Positions 8,159 to 15,823 of a stretch of 64,000 nt of DNA are shown piece after piece. Position 1 is the first letter of the stretch. Each line of letters begins with the position of its first letter. A program made the translations under genes and the position numbers. The stretch covers positions 930,001-994,000 of the forward strand of contig JACHMT010000002.1 in assembly GCA_014208095.1 (NCBI GenBank), written 5' to 3'. The notes beneath the pieces were generated by a model that made no database searches, was not told where the DNA came from, and saw only the letters and a program-made list of their open reading frames with translations. The DNA is from Actinospineispora eucalypti (GTDB lineage Bacteria > Actinomycetota > Actinomycetes > Mycobacteriales > Pseudonocardiaceae).

Positions 8159-9561
8159 CGGCGATCTCCCTCCCGGAGCGGGTGGAAGTCGTCAACATCG
8201 GGTTGCCCATGTTCGCCGACGCGGTGCGCGCACAGGGCCGCCCGGTGGAGCAGGTGGGTTGGCGTATCCCGGCCGGCGGCGACGCCGAGGCGTTGCGCGC
8301 CCTGGAGCGGCTCTACGGTCCGCACGCGGCGGGGATCGACGCGGCCAACGCCGAGGTGGTGCGCCGGCTGAACGAAGGGGTGCCCCGGTTGGTCGGGGTG
8401 TCCACGGTGGGCGCGGCGGTGCCCGGGGTGTCCGGCCGGCTGGTGCTGCACTGCGGTCCGCCGCTGCCCTACGCGTCGCACTGCGATCCGTTGCGCCGGT
8501 CCATCCGGGCGGCCGTGGTTGCCGAAGGGTGGGCGGCCGACGTGGCCGAGGCGGACCGGCTGCTGGAAGAGGGCGCGGTCCGGCTGGACGCGGCCAACCA
8601 CCACGACACCGTGGTGCCGATGGCCAGCGCGCTGGGTCCGTCGGCGCCAGTGCTGGTGGTGGAGCACGCGGAGGGCGGCGAGCGGGCGTTCTCCGGGTTG
8701 AACCAGGGGCCCGGGGACACCGCCTGGTTCGGCCGCGACACCGACGGCGCCGTCGCCCGGCTGCGGTTCCTGGCCGAGGTGGCCGGGCCGGCGGTCGGCC
8801 GGATCCTGGAGCAGGCCGGGCCGCTGGACGTCCTGGCCATCGCCGCCCAGGGCGTGACCATGGGCGACGACCTGCACATGCGCACCCAGGCGGCGACCAA
8901 CCTGCTCACCCGGACCTGGCTGCCGTTCATCGCCGGGCTGCCCTCGGCGGTTCGCGGCCCGTTCGCGGAGTACCTGGCCGGCAACCACCTGTTCTACCTG
9001 AACGTGGCGATGGCGGCGGCCAAGTCGTTGCAGCTGTGGGCCGAGCGGGTCTCCGGCGCCAGCATCGTGACCACCATGTCCCGCAACGGCAGCACCTTCG
9101 GCATCAAACTGGCCGGCTCGCCGGCCTGGCACATCGCCGAGGCGCCGCCGGTCGGCGACGCCCTCTACTACTCGGGCCACGGGCCCGAGACCAGCGCGCG
9201 GGACATCGGGGACAGCGCCGTGCTGGAGCTGACCGGGCTGGGAGGGCCGGCGGCGGGCGGGTCGGCCGCGGTGGCCGCCTTCCTCGGCGGGACGATGGCC
9301 GACGCGGCCGCCGCCACCGAGGGCTTCCAGGCGATCTGCGCGGGCACCAGCACCCGGTTCACCCTGCCGCCGATGGACTTCCGGGGAACCCCGCTCGGCG
9401 TGGACGTGCGCAAGGTGGTGGAATCCGGCATCACGCCCAAGGTGACCACCGGAATCCTGCACGCCTCGTCCGGCGCGGGACAGGTGGGCGCCGGGGTGGC
9501 CACCGCGCCGGTCGCCCCGTTCCGGGACGCACTGCTCGATTTCGCCTCCGGTCTGGCGTAG
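8155..9561 (+). CDS. DUF1116 protein, AllG/YlbE-like (oxamate carbamoyltransferase subunit family)
   Basis: A 468-residue member of DUF1116, the family of E. coli YlbE/AllG, which with FdrA/AllF and AllH forms oxamate carbamoyltransferase (oxalurate + Pi to oxamate + carbamoyl phosphate). Supporting segments: VVNIGLPMFADAVRAQG with VGWRIPAGG at the N terminus, TVGAAVPG, GDDLHMRTQAATN, NHLFYLNVAMAAAK, TTMSRNGSTFGIKLAG, and FLGGTMADAAAATEGF. It starts at GTG 8155 inside the radical SAM stop. FdrA and carbamate kinase homologues are 4-6 kb downstream on the other strand. No AllH (DUF2877) protein is in the window. The real substrate is unknown. Confidence 0.8.
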   Translation: MTAISLPERVEVVNIGLPMFADAVRAQGRPVEQVGWRIPAGGDAEALRALERLYGPHAAGIDAANAEVVRRLNEGVPRLVGVSTVGAAVPGVSGRLVLHCGPPLPYASHCDPLRRSIRAAVVAEGWAADVAEADRLLEEGAVRLDAANHHDTVVPMASALGPSAPVLVVEHAEGGERAFSGLNQGPGDTAWFGRDTDGAVARLRFLAEVAGPAVGRILEQAGPLDVLAIAAQGVTMGDDLHMRTQAATNLLTRTWLPFIAGLPSAVRGPFAEYLAGNHLFYLNVAMAAAKSLQLWAERVSGASIVTTMSRNGSTFGIKLAGSPAWHIAEAPPVGDALYYSGHGPETSARDIGDSAVLELTGLGGPAAGGSAAVAAFLGGTMADAAAATEGFQAICAGTSTRFTLPPMDFRGTPLGVDVRKVVESGITPKVTTGILHASSGAGQVGAGVATAPVAPFRDALLDFASGLA

Positions 9562-9572
9562 ATCGCTCCATC

Positions 9573-9620
9573 TACTATGCTAAACGTCCGTCATTCATCG
9601 TAGGCGGCCCTCGTAGGAGG
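9573..9620 (+). promoter_or_regulatory. Promoter and Shine-Dalgarno of the nitrile hydratase operon
   Basis: CTACTATGCT carries a -10 (TATGCT, 9576-9581) and resembles the ACTATAGT elements elsewhere in the window. A leader of about 37 nt follows, with GGAGG at 9616-9620, five bases before GTG 9625. Confidence 0.5.
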
Positions 9621-9624
9621 CACT

Positions 9625-10293
9625 GTGGACGGCATCGCGGACATGGGTGGCACCGCCGGCTGGGGCAAGGCGTCCCCACCCCGACCGGACGAACCCGTGT
9701 TCGCCGAGCGCTGGCAGAGCCGGGCGTTCGCGCTGACGCTGCTCTCCATGGGTCGGATCTCCGGGCAGAACCTCGACGCGTTCCGGCACGCCCTGGAGCG
9801 GCTCGACCGGTCCCGGTACCTGGACGACGGGTACTACGGGCGCTGGCTCAACGCCACCGAGCTGATGCTCACCGACAGCGCCATCCTGGCCCTCGGGGCG
9901 ATCGACGCGCGGGCACGCAACCTGGCCGGAGAGAGCGTGCCGGAACCGCCCGTCCCGGAACCGAACAAGCCCGACTACGCGCCCACCGGCCCCGGTTCGC
10001 TGCGCGCCGTGGACGAGGCGCCCGCCTTCCGGGTGGGCCAGCGGGTGCGCGCGGGCGACCAGCCGTCCCCCGGCCACACCCGGCTGCCCGCCTACGTGCG
10101 CGGGCACACCGGGGTGGTGCGGCAGCTGCAACCCGCGTCGCTGCTGCCGGACACCCACGCCCACTTCCAGGGCGAGAACCCGCAACACGTCTACACCGTC
10201 GGATTCGACTCCCGCGAGCTGTGGGGCACCGACGCGGAACCGTTCACGCTGACCATCGAGCTGTTCGAGAGCTACCTGGAGCCGGTCGCATGA
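9625..10293 (+). CDS. nthB: Nitrile hydratase beta subunit
   Basis: A 222-residue beta subunit of nitrile hydratase, which hydrates nitriles to amides. It opens with MDGIADMGG (family MDGIxDxGG), then FAERWQSRAFALTL, YYGRWLNATELML near residue 70, and the C-terminal SH3-like half with RLPAYVRGHTGVV and YTVGFDSRELWG. GTG 9625 has a good GGAGG. The beta-alpha-activator order here is that of cobalt-type enzymes. Its stop overlaps the alpha start (ATGA). Confidence 0.95.
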   Translation: MDGIADMGGTAGWGKASPPRPDEPVFAERWQSRAFALTLLSMGRISGQNLDAFRHALERLDRSRYLDDGYYGRWLNATELMLTDSAILALGAIDARARNLAGESVPEPPVPEPNKPDYAPTGPGSLRAVDEAPAFRVGQRVRAGDQPSPGHTRLPAYVRGHTGVVRQLQPASLLPDTHAHFQGENPQHVYTVGFDSRELWGTDAEPFTLTIELFESYLEPVA

Positions 10294-10880
10294 GTCCCTC
10301 GTCCGAACACCCCTCCGCCGCGCTGCGCACCGAGGCGCTCGAGCAGCTGCTCACCGAGCGCGGCCTGGTGGACCCCGCCGTGATGGACAAGTTCATCGCC
10401 ACCTACGAGACCCAGGTCGGCCCGCTGAACGGCGCCAAGGTGATCGCGCGCGCCTGGACCGACCCGGAGTACCGGCAGCGCCTGCTCGCCGACGGCACCG
10501 CCGCGATCAAGGAGCTGGGGTTCGCCGGCCCGCAGGGCGAGCACATCGTGGTCGTGGAGAACACCGACGACGAGCACAACGTGGTGGTCTGCACGCTGTG
10601 CTCGTGCTACCCGTGGCCGGTGCTCGGGCTGCCGCCGTCCTGGTACAAGGACCCGGCGTACCGGGCCAGGGTGGTCCGGGAACCCCGGAAGGTACTCGCC
10701 GAGATGGGCCTCGAACTGCCGCCCGACGTGCGGATCACCGTGCGCGACTCCAGCAGCGAGGTCCGCTGGCTGGTGCTCCCCCAGCGCCCGGCCGGAACCG
10801 AGGGACTGTCCGAGGAGGAGCTGGTCGCCCTGGTCACCCGGGACGCCATGGTCGGCGTGGCGAAGGTGTCCGCACCGTGA
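10290..10880 (+). CDS. nthA: Nitrile hydratase alpha subunit, cobalt type
   Basis: A 196-residue catalytic subunit. The metal-claw motif VCTLCSCYPWP has C101, C104, S105 and C106; the Thr in CTLC marks the Co(III) type (iron enzymes have CSLC). Two cysteines are normally oxidised to sulfinate and sulfenate. Further family blocks are ALEQLLTERGLVD, RAWTDPEYRQRLL, LPPSWYKDPAYRARVVREPR, and DSSSEVRWLVLPQRPAGTE. It overlaps nthB and the activator gene by four bases each, giving coupled translation. No amidase gene, the usual partner, is found in the window. Confidence 0.97.
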   Translation: MSPSSEHPSAALRTEALEQLLTERGLVDPAVMDKFIATYETQVGPLNGAKVIARAWTDPEYRQRLLADGTAAIKELGFAGPQGEHIVVVENTDDEHNVVVCTLCSCYPWPVLGLPPSWYKDPAYRARVVREPRKVLAEMGLELPPDVRITVRDSSSEVRWLVLPQRPAGTEGLSEEELVALVTRDAMVGVAKVSAP

Positions 10881-11221
10881 CCGCGCCCCTGGCCGTCGAG
10901 GGGCCGGCCGCACCACCCCGTTCCAACGGCGAGCTGGTCTTCGCCGCGCCCTGGGAGAGCCGGGCGTTCGGCATGGCCGTCACGCTGTACGACTCGGGCG
11001 CCTTCCAATGGCCGGAGTTCCAGGCCGCGCTGATCGCCCGGATAGGCGCGTGGGAGGCGGCCGGCCCGGCCCGCGAACCCTGGAGCTACTACCACCACTG
11101 GCTGGCCGCCCTGGAAGACGTCCTGACCGCCACCGGCACCCTGACCCCCGACGAGCTGGACACCCGCGCGGAAACCCTCACCCACCGCCCCGCCGGCCAC
11201 GACCACGGCCACCCGCACTAG
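10877..11221 (+). CDS. Nitrile hydratase activator / accessory protein
   Basis: A 114-residue protein homologous to the N-terminal half of the beta subunit (FAAPWESRAFGMAVTLYDSG, EPWSYYHHWLAALEDVL). Cobalt-type operons have such a chaperone downstream, used to exchange an apo-alpha for a cobalt-loaded alpha subunit. The C-terminal tail HDHGHPH is His-rich and could bind Co. GTG 10877 overlaps the alpha stop (GTGA). Confidence 0.88.
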   Translation: MTAPLAVEGPAAPPRSNGELVFAAPWESRAFGMAVTLYDSGAFQWPEFQAALIARIGAWEAAGPAREPWSYYHHWLAALEDVLTATGTLTPDELDTRAETLTHRPAGHDHGHPH

Positions 11222-11258
11222 TCGGGAGTTCGCGCCGAGCACTTGACGCCGCCCTTCC

Positions 11259-11291
11259 ATTAGTGGACGCTAACCGTTAGTGGATACTGAC
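11259..11291 (+). promoter_or_regulatory. Direct repeat TTAGTGGAYRCT at the arsR-type gene start
   Basis: TTAGTGGACGCT (about 11260) and TTAGTGGATACT (about 11277) are direct repeats 17 nt apart, the second overlapping the GTG start of the ArsR-type regulator. TTGACG at 11243 is a possible -35. This may be an autoregulatory operator; that is inference from placement. Confidence 0.4.
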
Positions 11292-11606
11292 CGAGTTGGT
11301 GACGGGTGGGGCGCGCTGGCGGACGGCACGCGGCGAGCCATCGTGAGCCGGCTTGCCGAGCGGCCGATGGCGGTGGGGCAGCTCGCCGACGAGTTACCGG
11401 TCACCCGGTCCGCGGTGTCCCAACATCTGAAGGTCCTCAAGGACGCCGGTCTGGTCAGTGAGCGCGCGGTCGGCACGCGACGGATCTACCGGCTCAATCC
11501 GACGGCGGTGGCCGCGTTGCGCGATCAGCTCGACACCTTCTGGCAGAGGGCATTGTCCAGCTACGTGGACGTCACCGAACAACAAGCCACAGAGGAGGGT
11601 TCATGA
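11280..11606 (+). CDS. ArsR-family winged-helix regulator
   Basis: A 108-residue ArsR-fold repressor: LADGTRRAIVSRLAERP, then the recognition helix region AVGQLADELPVTRSAVSQHLKVL, then GLVSERAVGTRRIYRLNP. No metal-binding cysteine motif is seen, typical of the subgroup paired with SRPBCC proteins. The stop overlaps the SRPBCC ATG by four bases, so the two form an operon. It is 58 nt after the nitrile hydratase activator and could be read through from it. Confidence 0.9.
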   Translation: MDTDRVGDGWGALADGTRRAIVSRLAERPMAVGQLADELPVTRSAVSQHLKVLKDAGLVSERAVGTRRIYRLNPTAVAALRDQLDTFWQRALSSYVDVTEQQATEEGS

Positions 11607-12082
11607 CGCGGACAGAGGCCGTGGTGGTCAGCAGGCGGGTCGTGGTGAACGTGGGGATCAAGGAGGCGTTCACGGCGTTCACCGAACGGTTCGGCGAGTT
11701 CAAGCCGCCCGAGCACAACCTGCTCGGAGCGCCGATCACCGAGACGATGTTCGAGCCGCACGTGGGCGGGCACATCTACGACCGCGCGGCCGACGGGAGC
11801 GAGTGCCGCTGGGCCCGGATCCTGGCCTTCGAGCCGCCGGACCGGGTGGTGTTCAGCTGGGACATCAGCCCGAGCTGGCAGATCGAGACCGATCCCGAGC
11901 TGACCAGCGAGGTCGAGGTCCGGTTCCTGGCCGAGGCGCCGGACCGCACCCGCGTGGAGCTGGAACACCGCCACCTGGACCGGCACGGACCCGGCTGGGA
12001 GTCGGTCCGCGGCGGCGTCGAGGGAGATCAGGGCTGGCCGCTGTACCTGGCCCGCTACGCCGCCCTGTTCGAGTCCAGGTAG
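11603..12082 (+). CDS. SRPBCC (AHSA1/START-like) domain protein
   Basis: A 159-residue single SRPBCC domain: VSRRVVVNVGIKEAFTAFTE, then FEPHVGGHIYDRAADGSECRWARIL, PDRVVFSWDISPSW, and DRTRVELEHRHLDRHG. It is a hydrophobic-pocket fold of unknown ligand, always found next to ArsR regulators of this type. ATG 11603 is inside the arsR stop. The 3' end overlaps the convergent glycosyltransferase gene by 28 bases. Confidence 0.9.
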   Translation: MTRTEAVVVSRRVVVNVGIKEAFTAFTERFGEFKPPEHNLLGAPITETMFEPHVGGHIYDRAADGSECRWARILAFEPPDRVVFSWDISPSWQIETDPELTSEVEVRFLAEAPDRTRVELEHRHLDRHGPGWESVRGGVEGDQGWPLYLARYAALFESR

Positions 12083-13209
12083 ATCTCCTGGTGGCGGAGG
12101 GCGCTGGCGGACCAGCTGTGGCGGGGGACGACGCGGAAGGCGGCGTTGCGTAGGCGGGTGCGCAGGGCCGGGTCGCGGGCCATGGTGCGCATGGCGTCGG
12201 CCAGGGCCGCGTCGTCGGCCACCGGCGGGAGGAGCGCGTCGACGCCGTCGGTGAGGTACTCACGGAACACCGGGAGATCGCTGGCGATCACCGGCAGCCC
12301 GGCGCTCATCGCCTCCAGCACGACCAGCCCCCAGCCCTCCTTCACCGAGGGGAACGCCAGCGCGTCGGCGGCGTGGTACCAGCCGCCCAGCTCCGCCTCG
12401 CTCACCGTGCCGAGCAGCACCACGTCCTCCCCCAGCCGCAGGCCCAGCTCCGGCAGCAGCGCCAGGCTGGCCTCCCGGTACGCGGTGTAGTCCTGGAACG
12501 AGTGGCCGCCGATCACGGCGAGCACCGCATCCACACCCTGCCCGCGCAACCGGGCCAAGGCCCGGAAGGCGTGCACGCTGCCCTTGCGCGGTTCCACGCC
12601 GCCCACCGAGAGGAACACGAACCGGTCCGGACCGGCGCCCACGCGAGCGCGCAACCGGGCCAGCTCGTCGGCGGCCGGGGCGGGGAACCGGTCCGGGTCC
12701 ACCCCGTTCGGCACCACCTCGGCCTCCCGGCCGTACTCCTCGCGCAGGATGCGCCGCCACTGTTCGCTGACCACCAGCACGCGGTCCGGTTCCACGATCG
12801 CCTTGCGCTGGCAGTCCACCAGCGCGGGCGTGGTGAAGTCGTCCACGTGGTGCACGGTGCGCAGCACGGACACCGGGGCACCGGCGTCCCGCACCCGGGC
12901 CGCCGCGCGGGCGGCGATGCAGTCCTGGGCGTGCAGGATGTCGAACCCGGTGAGCCCGGTCAGCCCGTCGGCCAGCGTGTCGATCGAGGCGAAGACCCGG
13001 TCGGTGAGCGTGGTGCCCTCCTTGGTGGGACCGGGTAGCACGGTGTGCGGGACGTCAGTGGCCCGGAAGAGCCCCACGAACGGGTCACCCAGGGCGACCA
13101 GGTGCACCCCGAAGCCCTGCCGGTGCAGCGCCTCGGCCAGGCTCAGCGTGTGCACCAACCCGCCACGGGGCTTGGTGGAGTGGCTGATAAGCGCCACACC
13201 CGCGGTCAC
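12055..13209 (-). CDS. Glycosyltransferase, MSMEG_0565 family (GT4-like)
   Basis: A 384-residue GT-B glycosyltransferase of the nitrogen-starvation cluster. N-terminal domain: LISHSTKPRGGLVHTLSLAEAL, DILHAQDCIAARAAA. C-terminal domain: FLSVGGVEPRKGSVHAFRAL near residue 200 and the GT4 E(x7)E site FPSVKEGWGLVVLEAMSAGLP. Donor and acceptor are unknown. GTG 13209 overlaps the fdrA-like stop by GTGA. It is in an operon carbamate kinase - FdrA - glycosyltransferase, which links carbamoyl chemistry to the nitrilase-type cluster. Confidence 0.87.
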   Translation of the reverse strand: MTAGVALISHSTKPRGGLVHTLSLAEALHRQGFGVHLVALGDPFVGLFRATDVPHTVLPGPTKEGTTLTDRVFASIDTLADGLTGLTGFDILHAQDCIAARAAARVRDAGAPVSVLRTVHHVDDFTTPALVDCQRKAIVEPDRVLVVSEQWRRILREEYGREAEVVPNGVDPDRFPAPAADELARLRARVGAGPDRFVFLSVGGVEPRKGSVHAFRALARLRGQGVDAVLAVIGGHSFQDYTAYREASLALLPELGLRLGEDVVLLGTVSEAELGGWYHAADALAFPSVKEGWGLVVLEAMSAGLPVIASDLPVFREYLTDGVDALLPPVADDAALADAMRTMARDPALRTRLRNAAFRVVPRHSWSASALRHQEIYLDSNRAA

Positions 13210-14759
13210 AGCGGACGCCCGGCCAGTTCGGGACGCCGGGTGGCCAGTGCGGCGGCGGCCAGCGACGCCCGGGCGGCGGTCTCGGTGACCAGGCAGCCGG
13301 CCGCCTCGAACCGCCGGCGCTGCTCCGCGTAGCCCTGCGGGTCCAGGTCGGTGCCGAGCACGTAGCTGATGATCTTCGGTCCACCGCCGGCGGTGATCTC
13401 CGCGCAGACCGGGGCGAGCGCGGCGGCCGGGTCGGCGTGCGCGCCGTGGCCGAGCACCACGTCCAGCACGATGGCCGCCACCGCCGGGTCGGCACCCTGC
13501 TCGCGGAGCAACGCGATGCGGGCCTCCGGGTCGATCATCGGGTGCGGCCGGCCCTTGGTGTACTCCTCCTCGCCGAGGTCCAGGCAGCTGTGCGCGCCGG
13601 CCGGCACGGGCAGGCCGAGCGAGGGGTCCAGCGGGGTGTTGGAGTGCACCGGCCCGAGGGCCGCGTCCAACTCGGTCAGGATGACCAGCGACTCGTAGCA
13701 GAGCGTGCCGCCGGAGAACAGCCCGCGCACCAGGGTCCGGCCTTCGCCCAACGACCCGGCCATCGCCGCGACCCGCGAGACCAGGTCCTCGGCCACATCC
13801 GGCACCGCCTTGCCGGCGGCCCGCACGGCGGCGGCGGCCCCCGCCTCGAGGGTCCGGGTGACCACGACCCCGTCCGGGGCATGTGCGTCCCCGGTGAGGC
13901 CGATCAGCGCGGCGACCAGCGGTTTGCCCCCGGCGGCGGCCAGTACCCGCTGGGCCACGGCGGGCGAGGGCGGCTTGGACACCAGCAGGATGACGTCGGT
14001 CTCCGGGTCGTCCGCGAGGCCCCTCACCGCGGCCAGGGCCATCCGCCCGCCGACAGCCTCGGTCAGGTCCCGGCCGCCCAGACCGATCACGTGCGAGACC
14101 CCGACGCCCCACCGGTCGGCCAGGCCGGCCACCTCCTGCGCCCCGGTGCCGGCGGCGGCCACCACGGCGATCCGGCCCGGCCGCACCACGTTGGCGAAGC
14201 CGAGGCAGGTGCGCCCGAGCATCGCGGTGCCGGCTCCGGGACCCATCACCAGCCGTCCCAGCCGGTTGGCCCGCTCCTTCAGCTCCACCTCGGCCCGGAC
14301 CGACACGTTGTCGCTGAACAGCAGCACGTCCAGCCCGGCGGTGAGTGCCTTGTGCGCCTCCAGGGCGGCGTAGTCGCCGGGCACCGAGATCACCGCCACG
14401 TTGGCGTCCGGCAGCCGGCGCAGCGCCTCCGCGAGATCCCGCGCCGGCCGGTCGGCACCGGAGCGGCCCTCGGACGAGCGCGGCGTGAACATCGCCGCCT
14501 CGGCGGCGGCCATCGCGTCGGCGAGCGCCCGGTCCGAGTCCCCGCGCGCGGCCAGGAAGAGGTCGTTCGCCCCGGCCGAGACCAGCTCCCCCGGCTCGAA
14601 GCCCTCGGTCTCCAGGGTGGTGAGGTTGGCCGGCACCGCCATCGCGGCCGCTGCCCAGTCCACGCCCGGCACCTGCCGCATCGCCCGCGTGCCGGACAGC
14701 TGGATCACCGAGTCCACGTAGGTGTCCGGGTACACGGCCACCCGGTACACCGGGCTCAT
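13206..14759 (-). CDS. FdrA/AllF-like protein (succinyl-CoA synthetase fold, carbamoyl transfer)
   Basis: A 517-residue homologue of FdrA, E. coli AllF, a subunit of oxamate carbamoyltransferase. It has a CoA-ligase-like Rossmann domain (VAVISVPGDYAALEAHKAL; LGFANVVRPGRIAVVAAAG; GLGGRDLTEAVGG; GLFSGGTLCYES) with the phospho-His ligase fold but no acyl-CoA ligase chemistry implied. It starts at ATG 14759 inside the carbamate kinase stop (ATGA). With the AllG-like protein at 8155 and carbamate kinase it makes a near-complete carbamoyltransferase set; AllH is missing. Confidence 0.85.
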   Translation of the reverse strand: MSPVYRVAVYPDTYVDSVIQLSGTRAMRQVPGVDWAAAAMAVPANLTTLETEGFEPGELVSAGANDLFLAARGDSDRALADAMAAAEAAMFTPRSSEGRSGADRPARDLAEALRRLPDANVAVISVPGDYAALEAHKALTAGLDVLLFSDNVSVRAEVELKERANRLGRLVMGPGAGTAMLGRTCLGFANVVRPGRIAVVAAAGTGAQEVAGLADRWGVGVSHVIGLGGRDLTEAVGGRMALAAVRGLADDPETDVILLVSKPPSPAVAQRVLAAAGGKPLVAALIGLTGDAHAPDGVVVTRTLEAGAAAAVRAAGKAVPDVAEDLVSRVAAMAGSLGEGRTLVRGLFSGGTLCYESLVILTELDAALGPVHSNTPLDPSLGLPVPAGAHSCLDLGEEEYTKGRPHPMIDPEARIALLREQGADPAVAAIVLDVVLGHGAHADPAAALAPVCAEITAGGGPKIISYVLGTDLDPQGYAEQRRRFEAAGCLVTETAARASLAAAALATRRPELAGRPL

Positions 14760-15727
14760 CCGGCGGCCCCCAGACGCTGCCGGGTGGCCACGATCCGCGT
14801 TCCGGAACCGGACGCGCCCGGCTCCAGGGATGCGGCCGCGCGGTCCGCGTTGGTGATCACCGCCGTGCGGCCGCCCGCGCGCAGGAAGGCGATCGACGCC
14901 CCGATCTTCGGTCCCATGCTGCCCTCCGGGAACTGGCCCTCGTCGGCGTAGGTCTGGGCTTCGTCGGCGGTCATCTCCTCCACCGGACGCGCGCGCGGTG
15001 TGCCGTAGTCGAGCAGCACCTGGGGGATGTCGGTGACCAGCACCAGCGCCTCCGCCCCCAGCTCGGTGGCCAGCCGCTGCGCCGCCAGGTCCTTGTCGAT
15101 CACCGCCTCCACGCCCCGGTAGCCGCCGGCGCTCTCCTCCACCACCGGCACGCCACCGCCGCCGGCGGCAATCACGATCACGCCGCGCTCCACCAGCGCG
15201 CGCAGCGCCGAGAGCTCCAGGATGCGCAGCGGCCGGGGCGAGGCGACCAGCCTCCGGAAGCCCCGCCCGGCGTCCTCGCCGACCACCCAGCCGCGCACGG
15301 CGGCCTGCCGGCGGGCCTCGGCCTCCGGCAGGAACGGCCCGATCGGCTTGGTCGGCCGGCCGAAGGCCGGGTCGGCGGCGTCCACCAGCACGTGGGTGAC
15401 CACCGAGACGACCTCGGGCAGCCACTGGCCGCCGGCCTTGCGCAGCGCCAGCTCCACCAGGCTGCCCAGCTGTCCCTCGGTCATCGCGCCCAGCACGAAA
15501 AGCGGTTGTTCGGGCACCCGGTTGGCGCCCTCCTCCTGCTGTACCGCCAGGTTGCCCACCTGCGGGCCGTTGCCGTGCACCACCACGACGGTCCAACCGG
15601 CGGCGCGCAGCTGGCACACCACCTCGACCATGGCGGCGGCGTTGGCCGCCTGCTCGGCGTAGGTGCCAACCTGACCACCGCGGGTAATGGCATTGCCACC
15701 AAGCGCGACGACCGCGACCCTGCCCAT
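14756..15727 (-). CDS. arcC: Carbamate kinase
   Basis: A 323-residue carbamate kinase: carbamoyl phosphate + ADP gives ATP, ammonia and CO2 when run catabolically. Hallmarks are VAVVALGGNAITRGG at the N terminus, VVVHGNGPQVGNLAVQQE near 45-62, KPIGPFLPEAEA, VIAAGGGGVPVVEE, VIDKDLAAQRLA and FPEGSMGPKIGASIAFLR. ATG 15727 has GGAGG about 10 nt upstream. It is first gene of the operon to 12055, with the promoter in the divergent region to the SARP gene. Carbamoyl phosphate would come from the FdrA/AllG-type enzyme. Confidence 0.93.
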   Translation of the reverse strand: MGRVAVVALGGNAITRGGQVGTYAEQAANAAAMVEVVCQLRAAGWTVVVVHGNGPQVGNLAVQQEEGANRVPEQPLFVLGAMTEGQLGSLVELALRKAGGQWLPEVVSVVTHVLVDAADPAFGRPTKPIGPFLPEAEARRQAAVRGWVVGEDAGRGFRRLVASPRPLRILELSALRALVERGVIVIAAGGGGVPVVEESAGGYRGVEAVIDKDLAAQRLATELGAEALVLVTDIPQVLLDYGTPRARPVEEMTADEAQTYADEGQFPEGSMGPKIGASIAFLRAGGRTAVITNADRAAASLEPGASGSGTRIVATRQRLGAAG

Positions 15728-15823
15728 ACGGCGACGACCTCCGCACTCATACACCATCATAGATTTGCCAGTCACTATAGTAGATGTTCGGCGGTGCGCC
15801 AGTTGACCAGTACAGTTTTCTGG
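15728..15823. promoter_or_regulatory. Divergent promoter region, carbamate kinase operon and SARP gene
   Basis: A 96-bp intergenic region. CACTATAGTA at 15774-15783 is one mismatch from the palindrome CACTATAGTG and resembles the element at 31774. Reverse strand: TATGAT (about 15761-15766) and TATAGT are candidate -10 boxes for arcC. Forward strand: TACAGT at 15811-15816 lies 7 nt before GTG 15824, a leaderless arrangement for the SARP gene. Confidence 0.6.
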
